From Bacteroidota bacterium (GTDB taxonomy: Bacteria > Bacteroidota > Bacteroidia > Bacteroidales > Porphyromonadaceae), in contig JAEWZH010000012.1 in NCBI GenBank assembly GCA_023395395.1, positions 1-64,000 on the forward strand: a stretch of DNA of 64,000 nucleotides. The letters are read 5' to 3'. The notes beneath the pieces are model-generated. The model was not told the DNA's origin, searched no databases, and saw nothing but the letters and a program-made list of their open reading frames with translations. A program made the position numbers and the translations under genes. Positions within the stretch are counted from its first letter, which is position 1. Every line of letters starts with the position of its first letter. Below are positions 8,644 through 18,100 of the stretch, piece by piece.

Positions 8644-8786
8644 GTAAATTATCGCTGTATGATAAACATATTTAATTTATTGACAACTAATCCATTTCGT
8701 TATTCAAATTTCAAAGTAAAGAATAGAGAACTAAATAGCTTTGTTACTTTACTACGTATATGTCTACTGACACTAGAATACATTAT

Positions 8787-8817
8787 TTTGCTATTGGGGT
8801 GGATTTGAGTATTTTTG
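8787..8817 (+). promoter_or_regulatory. Promoter of the tsaE operon
   Basis: TTTG (8787-8790), 19 bp, TATTTTTG (8810-8817): full match to the Bacteroidetes -33/-7 consensus, 24 bp before the tsaE ATG. A second -7-like TAGCTTTG sits at 8736-8743. Confidence 0.72.
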
Positions 8818-8841
8818 TTTACTTAATGAGTCAGTAGATAT

Positions 8842-9309
8842 ATGAATGCTATAGAGTGGGGAGAAAATAATGTGGTAGAGTATGGACTGGAGCAGCTCGG
8901 AGAGGTAGCCCGATTTCTACTTGATAAGCTGGGCGACACTTCTGTGTGGCTCTTTGATGCGCCTATGGGTGCGGGCAAGACGACGCTGATCAAGGAGCTT
9001 TGTCACTTGCTTGGAGTAGAGGAAGTGACGAGTAGTCCTACCTTTGCTATTGTCAATGAATACCATACTGATAAGGGTGAAGCAGTCTATCATATAGATG
9101 CTTACCGACTTGAGACGCACGATGATCTTCGCAATATCGGTGCTACCGACTATCTCCACAGTGGTGATTACTGCTTTGTGGAATGGCCGGCGCTTTTCAA
9201 TCCCTTCTTACCGGATGATGTGGCAAGACTTCGTATTGAAGTCGCTGGAGATCATCGCCGCCTCACTTTACTTTCCGAAGATTCGCCATTCATTTACGAC
9301 CCTAGGTGA
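8842..9309 (+). CDS. tsaE: tRNA threonylcarbamoyladenosine complex ATPase TsaE
   Basis: P-loop ATPase that works with TsaB and TsaD to place the t6A37 modification on ANN-decoding tRNAs. Walker A GAGKTT lies at residues 43-48. The SSPTFAIVNEY block and the FVEWP motif near the C terminus are hallmarks of the family. Length of 155 aa is typical. First gene of an overlapping run: its TGA overlaps the next ATG (TGATG). Confidence 0.95.
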   Translation: MNAIEWGENNVVEYGLEQLGEVARFLLDKLGDTSVWLFDAPMGAGKTTLIKELCHLLGVEEVTSSPTFAIVNEYHTDKGEAVYHIDAYRLETHDDLRNIGATDYLHSGDYCFVEWPALFNPFLPDDVARLRIEVAGDHRRLTLLSEDSPFIYDPR

Positions 9310-9545
9310 TGGAGCGGATGACACTGGTATACGTGGCACTTGGTCTGATGTTTGTATTGCCAGGGTGTCTGGCAATATGGGCTGGAATAAGTGGAAGCCA
9401 GTGGTTTTTCAAAAATCATTCTTATAGCTTCCTCGTCGAGAGACTTGGTATGGGGTGGGCGCGACTAATCTTCATACTTCTGGGGCTGCTATTTTTGTCT
9501 GCGGCAGCGTTAGTGATTATGGATCCATTGAATCTAATGAAATGA
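9309..9545 (+). CDS. Small two-helix membrane protein, Imm17-like
   Basis: 78-79 aa with two transmembrane helices flanking a short loop with SQWFFKNHSYSFLVERLG. The pattern fits the family called immunity 17 (Imm17). That family name came from toxin-immunity surveys, but here no toxin gene is near; the gene overlaps tsaE (TGATG at 9307-9311) and the next gene (ATGA at 9542-9545), so it is embedded in a housekeeping operon. An in-frame GTG at 9306 is an alternative start. Function unknown. Confidence 0.75.
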   Translation: MERMTLVYVALGLMFVLPGCLAIWAGISGSQWFFKNHSYSFLVERLGMGWARLIFILLGLLFLSAAALVIMDPLNLMK

Positions 9546-11665
9546 AAGAAATAGAGTGTATTGGATATTATCCACCTCGTGTGAGATGGCATGTAGAACA
9601 GACACTGCGTGGGCTGTATGGCACAGTGCTCCGCGATATGCGGTCGCTACCGGTGGTGGATGAAGCCGAACTTAGTAATTTGGAATCTACCTACGGTTTT
9701 CTCTCTAAATACTATGAGGAGGGGGCAGTAGATCCTGAGCGCTCAAAGATTATGAGACAGATAGGAATCTCATTGATGCGTATGCTACGCACCAATGTAG
9801 CCTATATTGAGGAGCATGAGCAACCTTGGAATACGAGGAGTGCGACCATCCAGACATTGAGGGCTTATGGATATGATAGGACGTCATTGATTTCTCTGAT
9901 AGGGGTGATGCGAAGAGGCGTAGAGCCTTATTCACATGATTACTTTGACAAACTAGATCAACTCTTTGGACTTGTTTGGACTTCCATAGATATTTCTGAA
10001 GTCGAAGATCAGGCACTTCGCACGCTTTTATTGGTCGAAGAAAGTAGCCAGCTAGAGGCACAGACGATAGTCGGTGCACTCTTTTTGGGTACGATGCAAT
10101 ATTTTGACCCTCGCAAAGTAGAACTCCTCTATGCCCTTTGGCAAGGGCATCCATCGATAATGGTACAAGGGGCTTCGCTTGGAGCCCTTTTGATACTCGG
10201 TAGGCGGCACAGAGAGGAACTATCTTGCCTGCATCCCCAGCTTGTAGAGCAGATACGGATAGCATTGGTAGCTGATGAGCAACAGCTCTTGGAGGCACTT
10301 AAGGTGATTCAGGTTGCCTACAAGACGACGGAGAATCACAAAGTCTTCCGGGAGAAGATTCTGCCCGAACTCAAAAACATTTCCGACAAGCTCCAACAGG
10401 TGATGGGTAATTCGCTCACCACTAGAATTGAGGAGTTGCAGAATGGATCGATAGACCGTGAAAAGTTGGAGGAGGTGGAATCCCTGATGGCAAAGGCACC
10501 AGATAAGTTTTCGATGATGAAAGATACGGAACAGGATGTGGCCTTTCATCTTATTTCTGAGCTCAAGGCTTTTCCTTTCTTCAGCAAAATCAGTCATTGG
10601 TTTATGCCATTTTATGAACGCTTTCCCGGACTTTCGAAGGAGAATGTAGCTGCATTTTTGAAACTACTTCCGATGTTGATGCAAGGACAGAGGATGATCA
10701 GTTCGGATTTGTATTCCTATGCTTTTGTCCCTACCTGGCAGCAAGCAAGTGATGCACTCCTATCGCAAATGGATGGACAGATGCCGAGAAAAAGCCCAAC
10801 TGAGACTACGCTCATGGATGGAGTACGAGACCTTGTATTTGGTGCTTATCGTTTTTATCAGTTATCTAGTCACTCCAATACTTTGGTCAATCCTTTTGAT
10901 CAATCGCCTGATATCATTGGTGGGGCGTTTCTCTCCGGTAAAGGCGCTATATCTGAGGAAGGATTATTGTCGCTTGCTTCGCTGATGGTGCGATTTGGGC
11001 AGTATGCTGAGGCAGGGCGTACGTACGAGAGGGTGGTACATGATTACCTCACCAATACCGCTGAGGTATGGCGCGGTATGGCGGTGGCAAGTATGATGCG
11101 CAATGACGATGAAATTGCGCTTGATCAGCTACGACGTGCTGTGGAACTGGAGGGAAAGAGTGAAGTGACGGTACGAAAGATAGCACAGCTATTGATTCGA
11201 TTGGGGAGAAAGATAGAGGCGGTCGATTGGATTGCTGTGAGTGAGACAGAGCTAGGTGAGGGTATCGGTTATCAGCTACCACTACAAAGGGCAAGACTGC
11301 TACAGGATCTAGGAAGGATAGATGAAGCACTTAAGGCCGCTTTCAAGGCAGACTACCTCGCTGATGGTAACGATTTGCAGAGCGCTATGCTACTACTTGA
11401 GCTCCTATTATCAATAGGCAAGGCAGAGGAAGCAAATAAGCGACTGGAGGGTAAAGTATTGAAGGGCGAATCGCTTCTTTGGGCTGGTTTGGTGACAATA
11501 GCACTTGGAAAGCGCGCCGAAGGATTAGTCCGACTACGACAGTGGCAAGAGGAGGGCAGCCAAGGAGCTGTACTTAGAGAAAAGCTCTCACTCCTCGAGC
11601 AGTATGGAATTGAACCTTGGGAGCAGGCACTAATAGAGGATGTCATTTATAAGGAGGTACAGTGA
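9542..11665 (+). CDS. Tetratricopeptide-repeat protein
   Basis: 707-aa soluble protein without a signal peptide. The N-terminal two-thirds (about 1-470) are alpha-helical and not assignable to a family. From about residue 490 onward there are TPR-like helix pairs (for example MVRFGQYAEAGRTYERVV and EIALDQLRRAVEL), followed by further repeats to about 690. The start is taken at ATG 9542, overlapping the previous stop as ATGA; the longer open frame from 9455 merely runs through the upstream gene. The next gene overlaps as GTGA. Probably a scaffold, partner unknown. Confidence 0.82.
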   Translation: MKEIECIGYYPPRVRWHVEQTLRGLYGTVLRDMRSLPVVDEAELSNLESTYGFLSKYYEEGAVDPERSKIMRQIGISLMRMLRTNVAYIEEHEQPWNTRSATIQTLRAYGYDRTSLISLIGVMRRGVEPYSHDYFDKLDQLFGLVWTSIDISEVEDQALRTLLLVEESSQLEAQTIVGALFLGTMQYFDPRKVELLYALWQGHPSIMVQGASLGALLILGRRHREELSCLHPQLVEQIRIALVADEQQLLEALKVIQVAYKTTENHKVFREKILPELKNISDKLQQVMGNSLTTRIEELQNGSIDREKLEEVESLMAKAPDKFSMMKDTEQDVAFHLISELKAFPFFSKISHWFMPFYERFPGLSKENVAAFLKLLPMLMQGQRMISSDLYSYAFVPTWQQASDALLSQMDGQMPRKSPTETTLMDGVRDLVFGAYRFYQLSSHSNTLVNPFDQSPDIIGGAFLSGKGAISEEGLLSLASLMVRFGQYAEAGRTYERVVHDYLTNTAEVWRGMAVASMMRNDDEIALDQLRRAVELEGKSEVTVRKIAQLLIRLGRKIEAVDWIAVSETELGEGIGYQLPLQRARLLQDLGRIDEALKAAFKADYLADGNDLQSAMLLLELLLSIGKAEEANKRLEGKVLKGESLLWAGLVTIALGKRAEGLVRLRQWQEEGSQGAVLREKLSLLEQYGIEPWEQALIEDVIYKEVQ

Positions 11666-12669
11666 AAAGGTATAAGATGTGGAGCGTGGTGCTCCTGGCG
11701 ATAGGATTAGTGGGTTGTGGAAATGGTCAGAACCATCAGCATATATCTCTGGATATAGAGGGAATTGTAGAGAAGGATAGCCCGTGGTATTTATACACCT
11801 ATGGTACCCATAGTATCTCTATCGATACGATTGAGGTAAACGATAAGGGTAGGATTGATTGGAGCAAAGAGCTAGATATCGATACGCTCGATATGCTATT
11901 GCTACACAATAGCCAAGGTCTACTGGAGATTCCTTTCTTGCCTAATCGTGAAGGAAGTATTTCTGCTACAGTAGACAAAAATGGTCTCGCACTACGGGGG
12001 GTGCTGGAGATAGATTCTATTAAGAGTTGGTACAGATCTAAAGCAATGGGAATGGGACAATTGCTCCACTTTCTCTCTCAGTACAAATCCAATGGCATCG
12101 CTCTTATTATGACCGCAGATGCTATCAAGCGTGATCCAACAGGCGAATGTGCTAACGAGCTTATGGAACTCCAAAGCGAGCTATCCAATAGATATTCGGA
12201 TATGGTAGACTTGGCAGGACTTACCTATGCGGTTGGTTTATCGTCCGAATCTATGCAGGTACCCTATGGTTTTCGTATCGAGGGTGAGGAACAACTCAAG
12301 GTATTCCGAGACTTGATAGGGAAACGAGAGTTGATGGTCATCAATGTGATGCAATTGACACCGGAGGATTCTATATCTTTTGAGAGACAAAAGGAGTATC
12401 TCACTCGACTGGATAGTCTCGGACTTTTGAGCTACAATGTATTGCTCAATGATGAATTGCCCAAGGGGATTGGCAAGAAAGCCAATCGCCACTTTCTCGT
12501 CGATAGTACAGGCTATGCAGTGGAGTATATCAAAGATTATCATATTCAGAATATCCCAACCTATATATTGGTGGATAGCACTCGCCAAGTATGGCGGACT
12601 TGGGAGGTAGCAGATAGCCTGGTAGAGTTTGTAAAGAAGTATAGGGATGTCGGACGTAGAGTGGATTGA
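11662..12669 (+). CDS. Lipoprotein with DUF4369-like and thioredoxin-like regions
   Basis: 335 aa. Signal peptide with lipobox LVGC (Cys19). Residues about 28-110 resemble the DUF4369 beta-rich domain often fused to TlpA-type thioredoxins in Bacteroidetes. The C-terminal part (about 215-330) fits a thioredoxin fold, with FLVDSTGYAVEYIKDYHIQNIPTYILVD containing the cis-Pro element (NIPTYIL; given here in sections). The redox CxxC motif is not visible where expected, so it is probably not an active oxidoreductase. GTG start at 11662 overlaps the TPR gene stop; AAGGAGG nearby looks like a Shine-Dalgarno sequence, unusual in this phylum. The 3' end overlaps yifB. Confidence 0.75.
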   Translation: MKRYKMWSVVLLAIGLVGCGNGQNHQHISLDIEGIVEKDSPWYLYTYGTHSISIDTIEVNDKGRIDWSKELDIDTLDMLLLHNSQGLLEIPFLPNREGSISATVDKNGLALRGVLEIDSIKSWYRSKAMGMGQLLHFLSQYKSNGIALIMTADAIKRDPTGECANELMELQSELSNRYSDMVDLAGLTYAVGLSSESMQVPYGFRIEGEEQLKVFRDLIGKRELMVINVMQLTPEDSISFERQKEYLTRLDSLGLLSYNVLLNDELPKGIGKKANRHFLVDSTGYAVEYIKDYHIQNIPTYILVDSTRQVWRTWEVADSLVEFVKKYRDVGRRVD

Positions 12670-14233
12670 AGTAGGAGTAGAGCGTGCTTTGGTTAAGGTA
12701 TTTGGCGCTGCTGTTAGCGGTATAGATGCGACCAAGGTGACAATCGAAGCACAGATCAGTAATGGCGCCAAGTTTATGCTGGTGGGGCTTCCCGATGCAG
12801 CAGTCAAGGAGAGCCATCAGAGGATACAGGCAGCAATAGCGGAGTGTGGCTATGAATACAAGGAGCACCGCTATATCATCAATATGGCTCCTGCCGATCT
12901 TAGAAAGGAGGGTGCTGCCTATGATTTGCCATTGGCAATAGCTATCCTTGCACTTACTGAGCGACTCCCCCTTGAGCGACTTAGAGATACCATGATTATG
13001 GGCGAGCTATCGCTTGATGGACATATCCGCCCCATTCATGGCATATTGCCAATGACCATTGCGGCAAAAAAGGAGGGCTTTAAGAATATCATCGTCCCTC
13101 ACTCCAACGCTAGAGAGGCTTCTGTGGTAGAGGGGATAAGGGTTTGGGGTGCTAATAGGTTAAATGAGGTTGTAGACTTTCTCAGAGGGAGCGATGATAC
13201 ATTGGAGCATTTTCGCAATGAAGAGCACACTCTATTTGAGCATTCATTGCTCCAATACGCCGACTTTGCAGAGGTCAAGGGACAAGAAACGGTCAAGCGT
13301 GCTTTGGAGATAGCCGCAGCCGGCAACCACAATATCATTATGATAGGATCCCCAGGTAGCGGAAAGTCTATGATGGCTAAGCGTATACCCGGTATCCTAC
13401 CCCCTTTCACTAAGGAAGAAGCACAGGAAACCACGATGATACACTCTGTGGCAGGCACTTTGCCTACCGATATTGCACTGATGCGAGAGCGCCCATTCCG
13501 TTCGCCTCACCATAGTACCTCCAATGTCGCACTTGTGGGCGGAGGTTCGTTTCCCAAACCAGGAGAAATTTCTCTGGCGCACAATGGAGTGCTTTTTCTA
13601 GACGAGCTACCAGAGTTTGCGCGTAATGTATTGGAAGTCCTTCGCCAACCACTCGAGGATCGGCAGATTACAGTTTCAAGAGCAAGGCAAACCGTCACCT
13701 ACCCTGCCTCTTTTATGTTGGTAGCATCGATGAATCCTTGTCCCTGCGGACATTACAATAATCCTTCCAGAGCGTGTGAATGTACCGAGGTACAGGTAAA
13801 AAATTATCTAGGTCGTATCTCAGGTCCCCTACTCGATCGCATCGATATTCAGGTGGAGATAGTCCCTGTGCCCTTTGAAGCCCTTGCTGACAAAGCACCA
13901 AGCGAATCAAGTAAGGAGATAAGGGAAAGAGTAATACGGGCACGGGAGATACAACAAGAGCGCTTCAAGCATCTATCGGGTATCTATACCAATGCGCAGA
14001 TGACACCTGCAATGATGCAGGAGTATGTGCATCTGGATAAGCCAAGTCTCGATAGACTAAAGCAGGCGATGGATCACTTTAAGCTCTCGGCACGTGCCTA
14101 CGACCGAATACTTAAAGTGGCTCGAACCATTGCCGACCTTGATGGAGCCTCAGATATTACCATCCGGCACATTGGCGAAGCTGTAGGCTACCGAAAGCTC
14201 GACCGTAGCACTTGGGGCAGTACCAATCTGTAA
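12647..14233 (+). CDS. comM: YifB/ComM-family Mg-chelatase-like AAA+ ATPase
   Basis: ComM/YifB family protein (528 aa). ComM is a hexameric helicase that promotes branch migration during natural transformation. An N-terminal Lon-protease-like domain (about 10-190, with GLPDAAVKESHQRIQAA) is followed by the AAA+ core with Walker A GSPGSGKS (about 236-243), the LDELPEF Walker B and the MNPCPCGHYNNP insertion. The C-terminal domain contains KLSARAYDRILKVARTIADL. The annotated start overlaps the previous gene by 23 bp; family proteins usually begin near VKVFGAAV, so a start some 10-15 codons later is possible. Confidence 0.92.
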   Translation: MSDVEWIEVGVERALVKVFGAAVSGIDATKVTIEAQISNGAKFMLVGLPDAAVKESHQRIQAAIAECGYEYKEHRYIINMAPADLRKEGAAYDLPLAIAILALTERLPLERLRDTMIMGELSLDGHIRPIHGILPMTIAAKKEGFKNIIVPHSNAREASVVEGIRVWGANRLNEVVDFLRGSDDTLEHFRNEEHTLFEHSLLQYADFAEVKGQETVKRALEIAAAGNHNIIMIGSPGSGKSMMAKRIPGILPPFTKEEAQETTMIHSVAGTLPTDIALMRERPFRSPHHSTSNVALVGGGSFPKPGEISLAHNGVLFLDELPEFARNVLEVLRQPLEDRQITVSRARQTVTYPASFMLVASMNPCPCGHYNNPSRACECTEVQVKNYLGRISGPLLDRIDIQVEIVPVPFEALADKAPSESSKEIRERVIRAREIQQERFKHLSGIYTNAQMTPAMMQEYVHLDKPSLDRLKQAMDHFKLSARAYDRILKVARTIADLDGASDITIRHIGEAVGYRKLDRSTWGSTNL

Positions 14234-14304
14234 TCACCTCTATAGAAAAGGGCGCATTCCTGCTACTCGAGGGATATCAAAAATAGGAGTTTAAGGAGAA
14301 TGCG

Positions 14305-14336
14305 TTTGGTAAAAGGATAAAAAATATGTACCTTTG
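14305..14336 (+). promoter_or_regulatory. Promoter of tRNA-Cys
   Basis: TTTG (14305-14308), 20 bp, TACCTTTG (14329-14336): a textbook Bacteroidetes promoter ending 19 bp before the mature tRNA. Confidence 0.85.
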
Positions 14337-14355
14337 CAGTCGCTAGCAAAAAATT

Positions 14356-14426
14356 GGTTCGTTGGCCGAGTGGCTAGGCAACGGTCTGCAAAACCGTGTA
14401 CGGCGGTTCGAATCCGCCACGAACCT
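14356..14426 (+). tRNA. tRNA-Cys (GCA)
   Basis: Complete cloverleaf: acceptor GGTTCGT/ACGAACC, anticodon stem ACGGT/ACCGT with loop CTGCAAA (anticodon GCA), T-arm GGCGG-TTCGAAT-CCGCC, discriminator U as expected for Cys. The 3' CCA is not encoded. Confidence 0.97.
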
Positions 14427-14459
14427 CTAGTTTTTCATAATATTTTAAGGTTTATGGTG

Positions 14460-14496
14460 TTACCCTGAGTCGTGAGACTTGGGGTAATTTTTTTTT
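14460..14496 (+). terminator. Intrinsic terminator of tRNA-Cys
   Basis: A 12-bp stem (14460-14471 with 14476-14487, two G-U pairs), GTGA loop, then nine T. Confidence 0.9.
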
Positions 14497-14497
14497 G

Positions 14498-14505
14498 TAC
14501 CTTTG
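14498..14505 (+). promoter_or_regulatory. -7 element of the ruvA-sprA unit
   Basis: TACCTTTG begins one base after the terminator's G, 33 bp before the ruvA ATG. A TTGGGG at 14479 lies only 16 bp upstream, inside the terminator stem, so the -33 part is imperfect. Confidence 0.6.
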
Positions 14506-14537
14506 GGTATTATATAAACACTCAGATAGAGCTTATT

Positions 14538-15143
14538 ATGATTGAATATATCCGTGGTCTTGTAGTAGAGCGTACCCCTACTTCGGCGGTGCTGGAGGTG
14601 AGTGGAATCGGCTATTTACTTTCCATTTCACTAAATACATACAATCAACTAAAGGTTGGCGAGGAGGCAAAGCTGATGGTGCATGAGGTGCTGAGGGAGG
14701 ATACGCATGACCTCTTTGGCTTTTCCGAGGAGCCGGAACGTAGGCTTTTCCGTCTGCTGATTACGGTCAATGGTATTGGTCCTGCAATTGCGAGATTAGC
14801 ACTTTCGAGTTTTACTCCTGTTGAACTCACCCGACTAATAAGGGAAGGTAATGAGGCAGGGCTAAAGGGCATCAAAGGTGTGGGTGCCCGTATGGCTCAG
14901 AGGATGATTGTGGAATTGAAGGATAAGATAGAGGAGGTGATGGAGACGTATGTAGCTGGAGGTTCTTCTATCAAGTCAGGAGATACCTTTGAATACAGAC
15001 CTACGTACGAGGAAGCGGAAAAGGCGTTTGTGGCACTGGGTTATCCTGCTACAGCTGCCAAGAAGGTGGTCGCAAAGCTGGCTAAGGCTGATCCCGATAT
15101 GAGCATCAATGATATGATTAGAAAGGGGCTTCAGCTATTATGA
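14538..15143 (+). CDS. ruvA: Holliday junction branch migration protein RuvA
   Basis: RuvA (201 aa) binds four-way DNA junctions as a tetramer and loads the RuvB motor. N-terminal OB domain MIEYIRGLVVERTPTSAVLE, LFGF at the end of domain I, then helix-hairpin-helix segments (VNGIGPAIARLALS and IKGVGARMAQRMIVELKDK) and the C-terminal domain III with YEEAEKAFVALGYP. The start is ATG 14538; the longer open frame from 14472 would begin inside the tRNA-Cys terminator. sprA follows 11 bp later; a ruvA-sprA order is also known in Flavobacterium. Confidence 0.96.
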   Translation: MIEYIRGLVVERTPTSAVLEVSGIGYLLSISLNTYNQLKVGEEAKLMVHEVLREDTHDLFGFSEEPERRLFRLLITVNGIGPAIARLALSSFTPVELTRLIREGNEAGLKGIKGVGARMAQRMIVELKDKIEEVMETYVAGGSSIKSGDTFEYRPTYEEAEKAFVALGYPATAAKKVVAKLAKADPDMSINDMIRKGLQLL

Positions 15144-15154
15144 GGTAGAGAGTA

Positions 15155-18100
15155 ATGCGTTGGAGGTATATAGTATTACTGCTCTTGCTCCTCTCGCTAG
15201 TGAGGCGGTCTGAGGCGTGGCAACCTGATTCGGTCGCTTACAATCCGCAGGGTGGTTACTATTTACTATACAGTAGGGATAGCGTAGGAGCTTGGCAATT
15301 GAGACAATTGCTTACACCTTCGGAGTATTTCCAAATCCGGACAGAACAACTGACAGGGAAGCGACTTTATGAACTAGGGAAACCAGTTTCTCCTCTACCG
15401 GCTAAACCGAAGCCTCAACTAGGGCTCAAAACCAATGGCCACCTGACACTCAATGTCAATAATACCACGATAGAGGAGGATAATCCATTATTGCCAATCG
15501 GGCTAAGGCGGAGAAGTCATATTGAGATCCGTCCGGAGATGAATATTCATCTACAGAGCACTTATGGCAACCGCTTAAAGCTGGACATGAGCTATGATAC
15601 CTCCACAGCTATTGCCAATCGGAGGAGTCGTGTGCGACTGAGCTATGAGGGGGAGCAATTTGACCTCATCCAAAGGCTAGAAGCTGGCAATGTGCAGATG
15701 GATAGCCGCAATCCATTGATAGATACAGGACAAGAGTTATTTGGTCTTAGGGGGGATTTCCTCTTGGGACCTGTCTCACTACAAGTGATTGCGAGCCGTC
15801 AGTACTCTGAGGAACGCAAGATTGTGGTACAAGGAGGGAGGCAACTTCGTCAGATGGAGCTGAGAGGAAGCGAGTATGACTTTGCACAACATTTCTTCCT
15901 CTCTGAGTTTTTTGCCAGTAAGTATAGTGAGGCTCTGAGAGATATCCCACTAGTCTCGAGCGAATTATTTATCGAACGGATAGAGGTGTGGGTGACGACT
16001 CCAAGGCAAATGCAAGCTGTGCCCAACGTAGAGCCCATCAAGGCTTTCATAGGGGCTTCACTCACCACCGAACTGCCTACAAGTGATATGCTGATAGGGG
16101 AGGCTGTGGAGTTGTCTGCTGCACAGAGATTGCCTGCAACGGCATATACGCTCCATCCTACACTGGGATTTATCTCGCTACATGCTCCACTGGGAGAAGG
16201 TCAGGTGCTAGCCGTCGCCTATGCCTACCGGTACCGTGGCGTACGGTATGAGGTGGGGGATATTGTCGGAGGCGGAAGCACCAGAAATGCAGCACTAATC
16301 TCTGAACAGGATCGTTCGCCACAGTCCAAGCTCTGGCGACTGATGATGAAAAATGGTTATTCTCTCACAGGAGTTCGGCAAGATATAAATCGAGATGATC
16401 TGAGAGTAGAGCTATTTTACAAAGATCATCGCAGTGGTATTGAGCGCCCTATCGTAGATAGTGGTATAGAGGCCGGGCGAAGTTGGTTAGATCTATTTGG
16501 CTGGGATAGAGCCGACACATCGGGGAGAGGAGGTCATCCTGATGGTCTTTTCGACTTGGTAGATGGTGTGACCTATCAAAGGAGTACAGGGACACTCTTT
16601 CTGCCTTTTAGAGAACCATTGAGGGAAGTCCCGAGTGGGGCATTTCCCACTTATGAAAGTCTTTATACCAAGAGTAAATGGGAGGCAGCAGAGGAGCGAG
16701 ATAAGGATCTCTTCAGAATAAGGGCTGAGGTGAGTGGTACCTCTACTCAAGTAATTCAGTTGGGGTACAATGGAGTAGAGCCTGGGAGTGTACGGGTAGA
16801 AGCAGGGGGTAGACGACTTACTGAGGGGATAGATTATCGGATAGACTATATGAATAGTACGCTCACGCTCACAACGAATAGCAATGAGCGGATAGAGGTC
16901 ACGGTGCAGGAGCGAGAGCGAGTACGTAGGAAAGAGAAATCTCTCGTGGGAGCGGAGATAAATTGGTCGCCCTTCTCCGGCTTTAATATAGGGGGTACTT
17001 TCCTCAGCTACTGGGAGGATAGTCGTCGGCAAAGGATTCGCTGGGGGGAGGAGGCTCTGCGAAATCGCATGTGGGGGGTACATGCTAGTTATGTAGGGGA
17101 GAGTAGAAAGGCGATAGATTGGCTCAATGGATGGAGTGGACTAGAGCTACGCGAACCAATACGTCTATCGGCTCAACTCTCTTATGCGGAGCTGAGGAGT
17201 GACTACAATATGCCAAGAGGAGTGGAGGATCGGATTGTGATTGAGGATTTTGAGCAGGGGAATAGGTTCATAGACTTAACCTATCCGTTTGCTTGGCAGT
17301 TGGGAAGATTACCAAGACCTGAAATGAGGGGACAGATGGCGTGGTTCTCTGTAGAACCTATGCTGGTACGAGAGGGGGCAGAGCATCAGCCAGAGCACTT
17401 GAGACAGGATAGGGAGCAGAGAGAGCACCCCTTGGTTAGAGAGGTAAGGCAAGATGAGTTTTTCCCAAAAAAGGATGCTTCTCCAGTGATGATGCAAGGG
17501 ATGCCGACGCTTAATCTCTCTTACTATCCGGAGGAACGAGGATCATACAATCCTGAGGAGGTACAATTGCCGTCTCAGATGTGGGGCAGCATGAGCTACC
17601 CTCTTCCGATTTCTGATCTTCAGGGTCAAAGATATAGCTACATAGAATTGTGGATATTGGATCCATTCACCTTGAATCCAGATGCCCCAGAGGGGGTGCT
17701 TTATCTTGACCTCGGGCGATTTGCCGATCGTATTCTACCTGAAGAGGGTATCTACTTTGAAGGTGCTGAGGAGAAAATAGTGACAGAATGGGGTAAGCGG
17801 GCAACTTCTCTCCCTCAGATATATGGCTTTGACAGTACAGGTGAAGTCCCAATGGAGCGACAAGACGTAGGTTTAGACGGTCTATCGTCTATTGAAGAAA
17901 GGGAGCACCCTCGCTATTCGGCTTTCTCTAATCAGAGAGATCCAGCTCGAGATGATTATCGTTTTTATCTCGGTGACGAGTGGGATATGCAGAGGGAGAG
18001 TATCCTAGGAAGATATAAGTATATCAATGGACTGGAGGGTAATTCGCTTCCTCGTATGGTGCAGGGGGTACAAGCTACCCGTACCTTTGTGCCTGATACG

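Noticed and set aside
9455..9541. 29-codon extension of the TPR gene
   Set aside because: It lies wholly inside the Imm17-like gene in another frame; ATG 9542 gives the ATGA overlap.
9309..9545. Toxin-immunity locus
   Set aside because: Only the Imm17 name suggests it; no toxin domain or secretion cargo is adjacent.
9750..10298. Long antisense open frame in the TPR gene, and similar ones within sprA, dpp7 and bioA
   Set aside because: Low-complexity translations with no domain, fully inside well-supported genes on the opposite strand.
14472..14537. 22-codon extension of ruvA
   Set aside because: It begins inside the tRNA-Cys terminator and ahead of the -7 element; RuvA proteins start at MIEYIRG.
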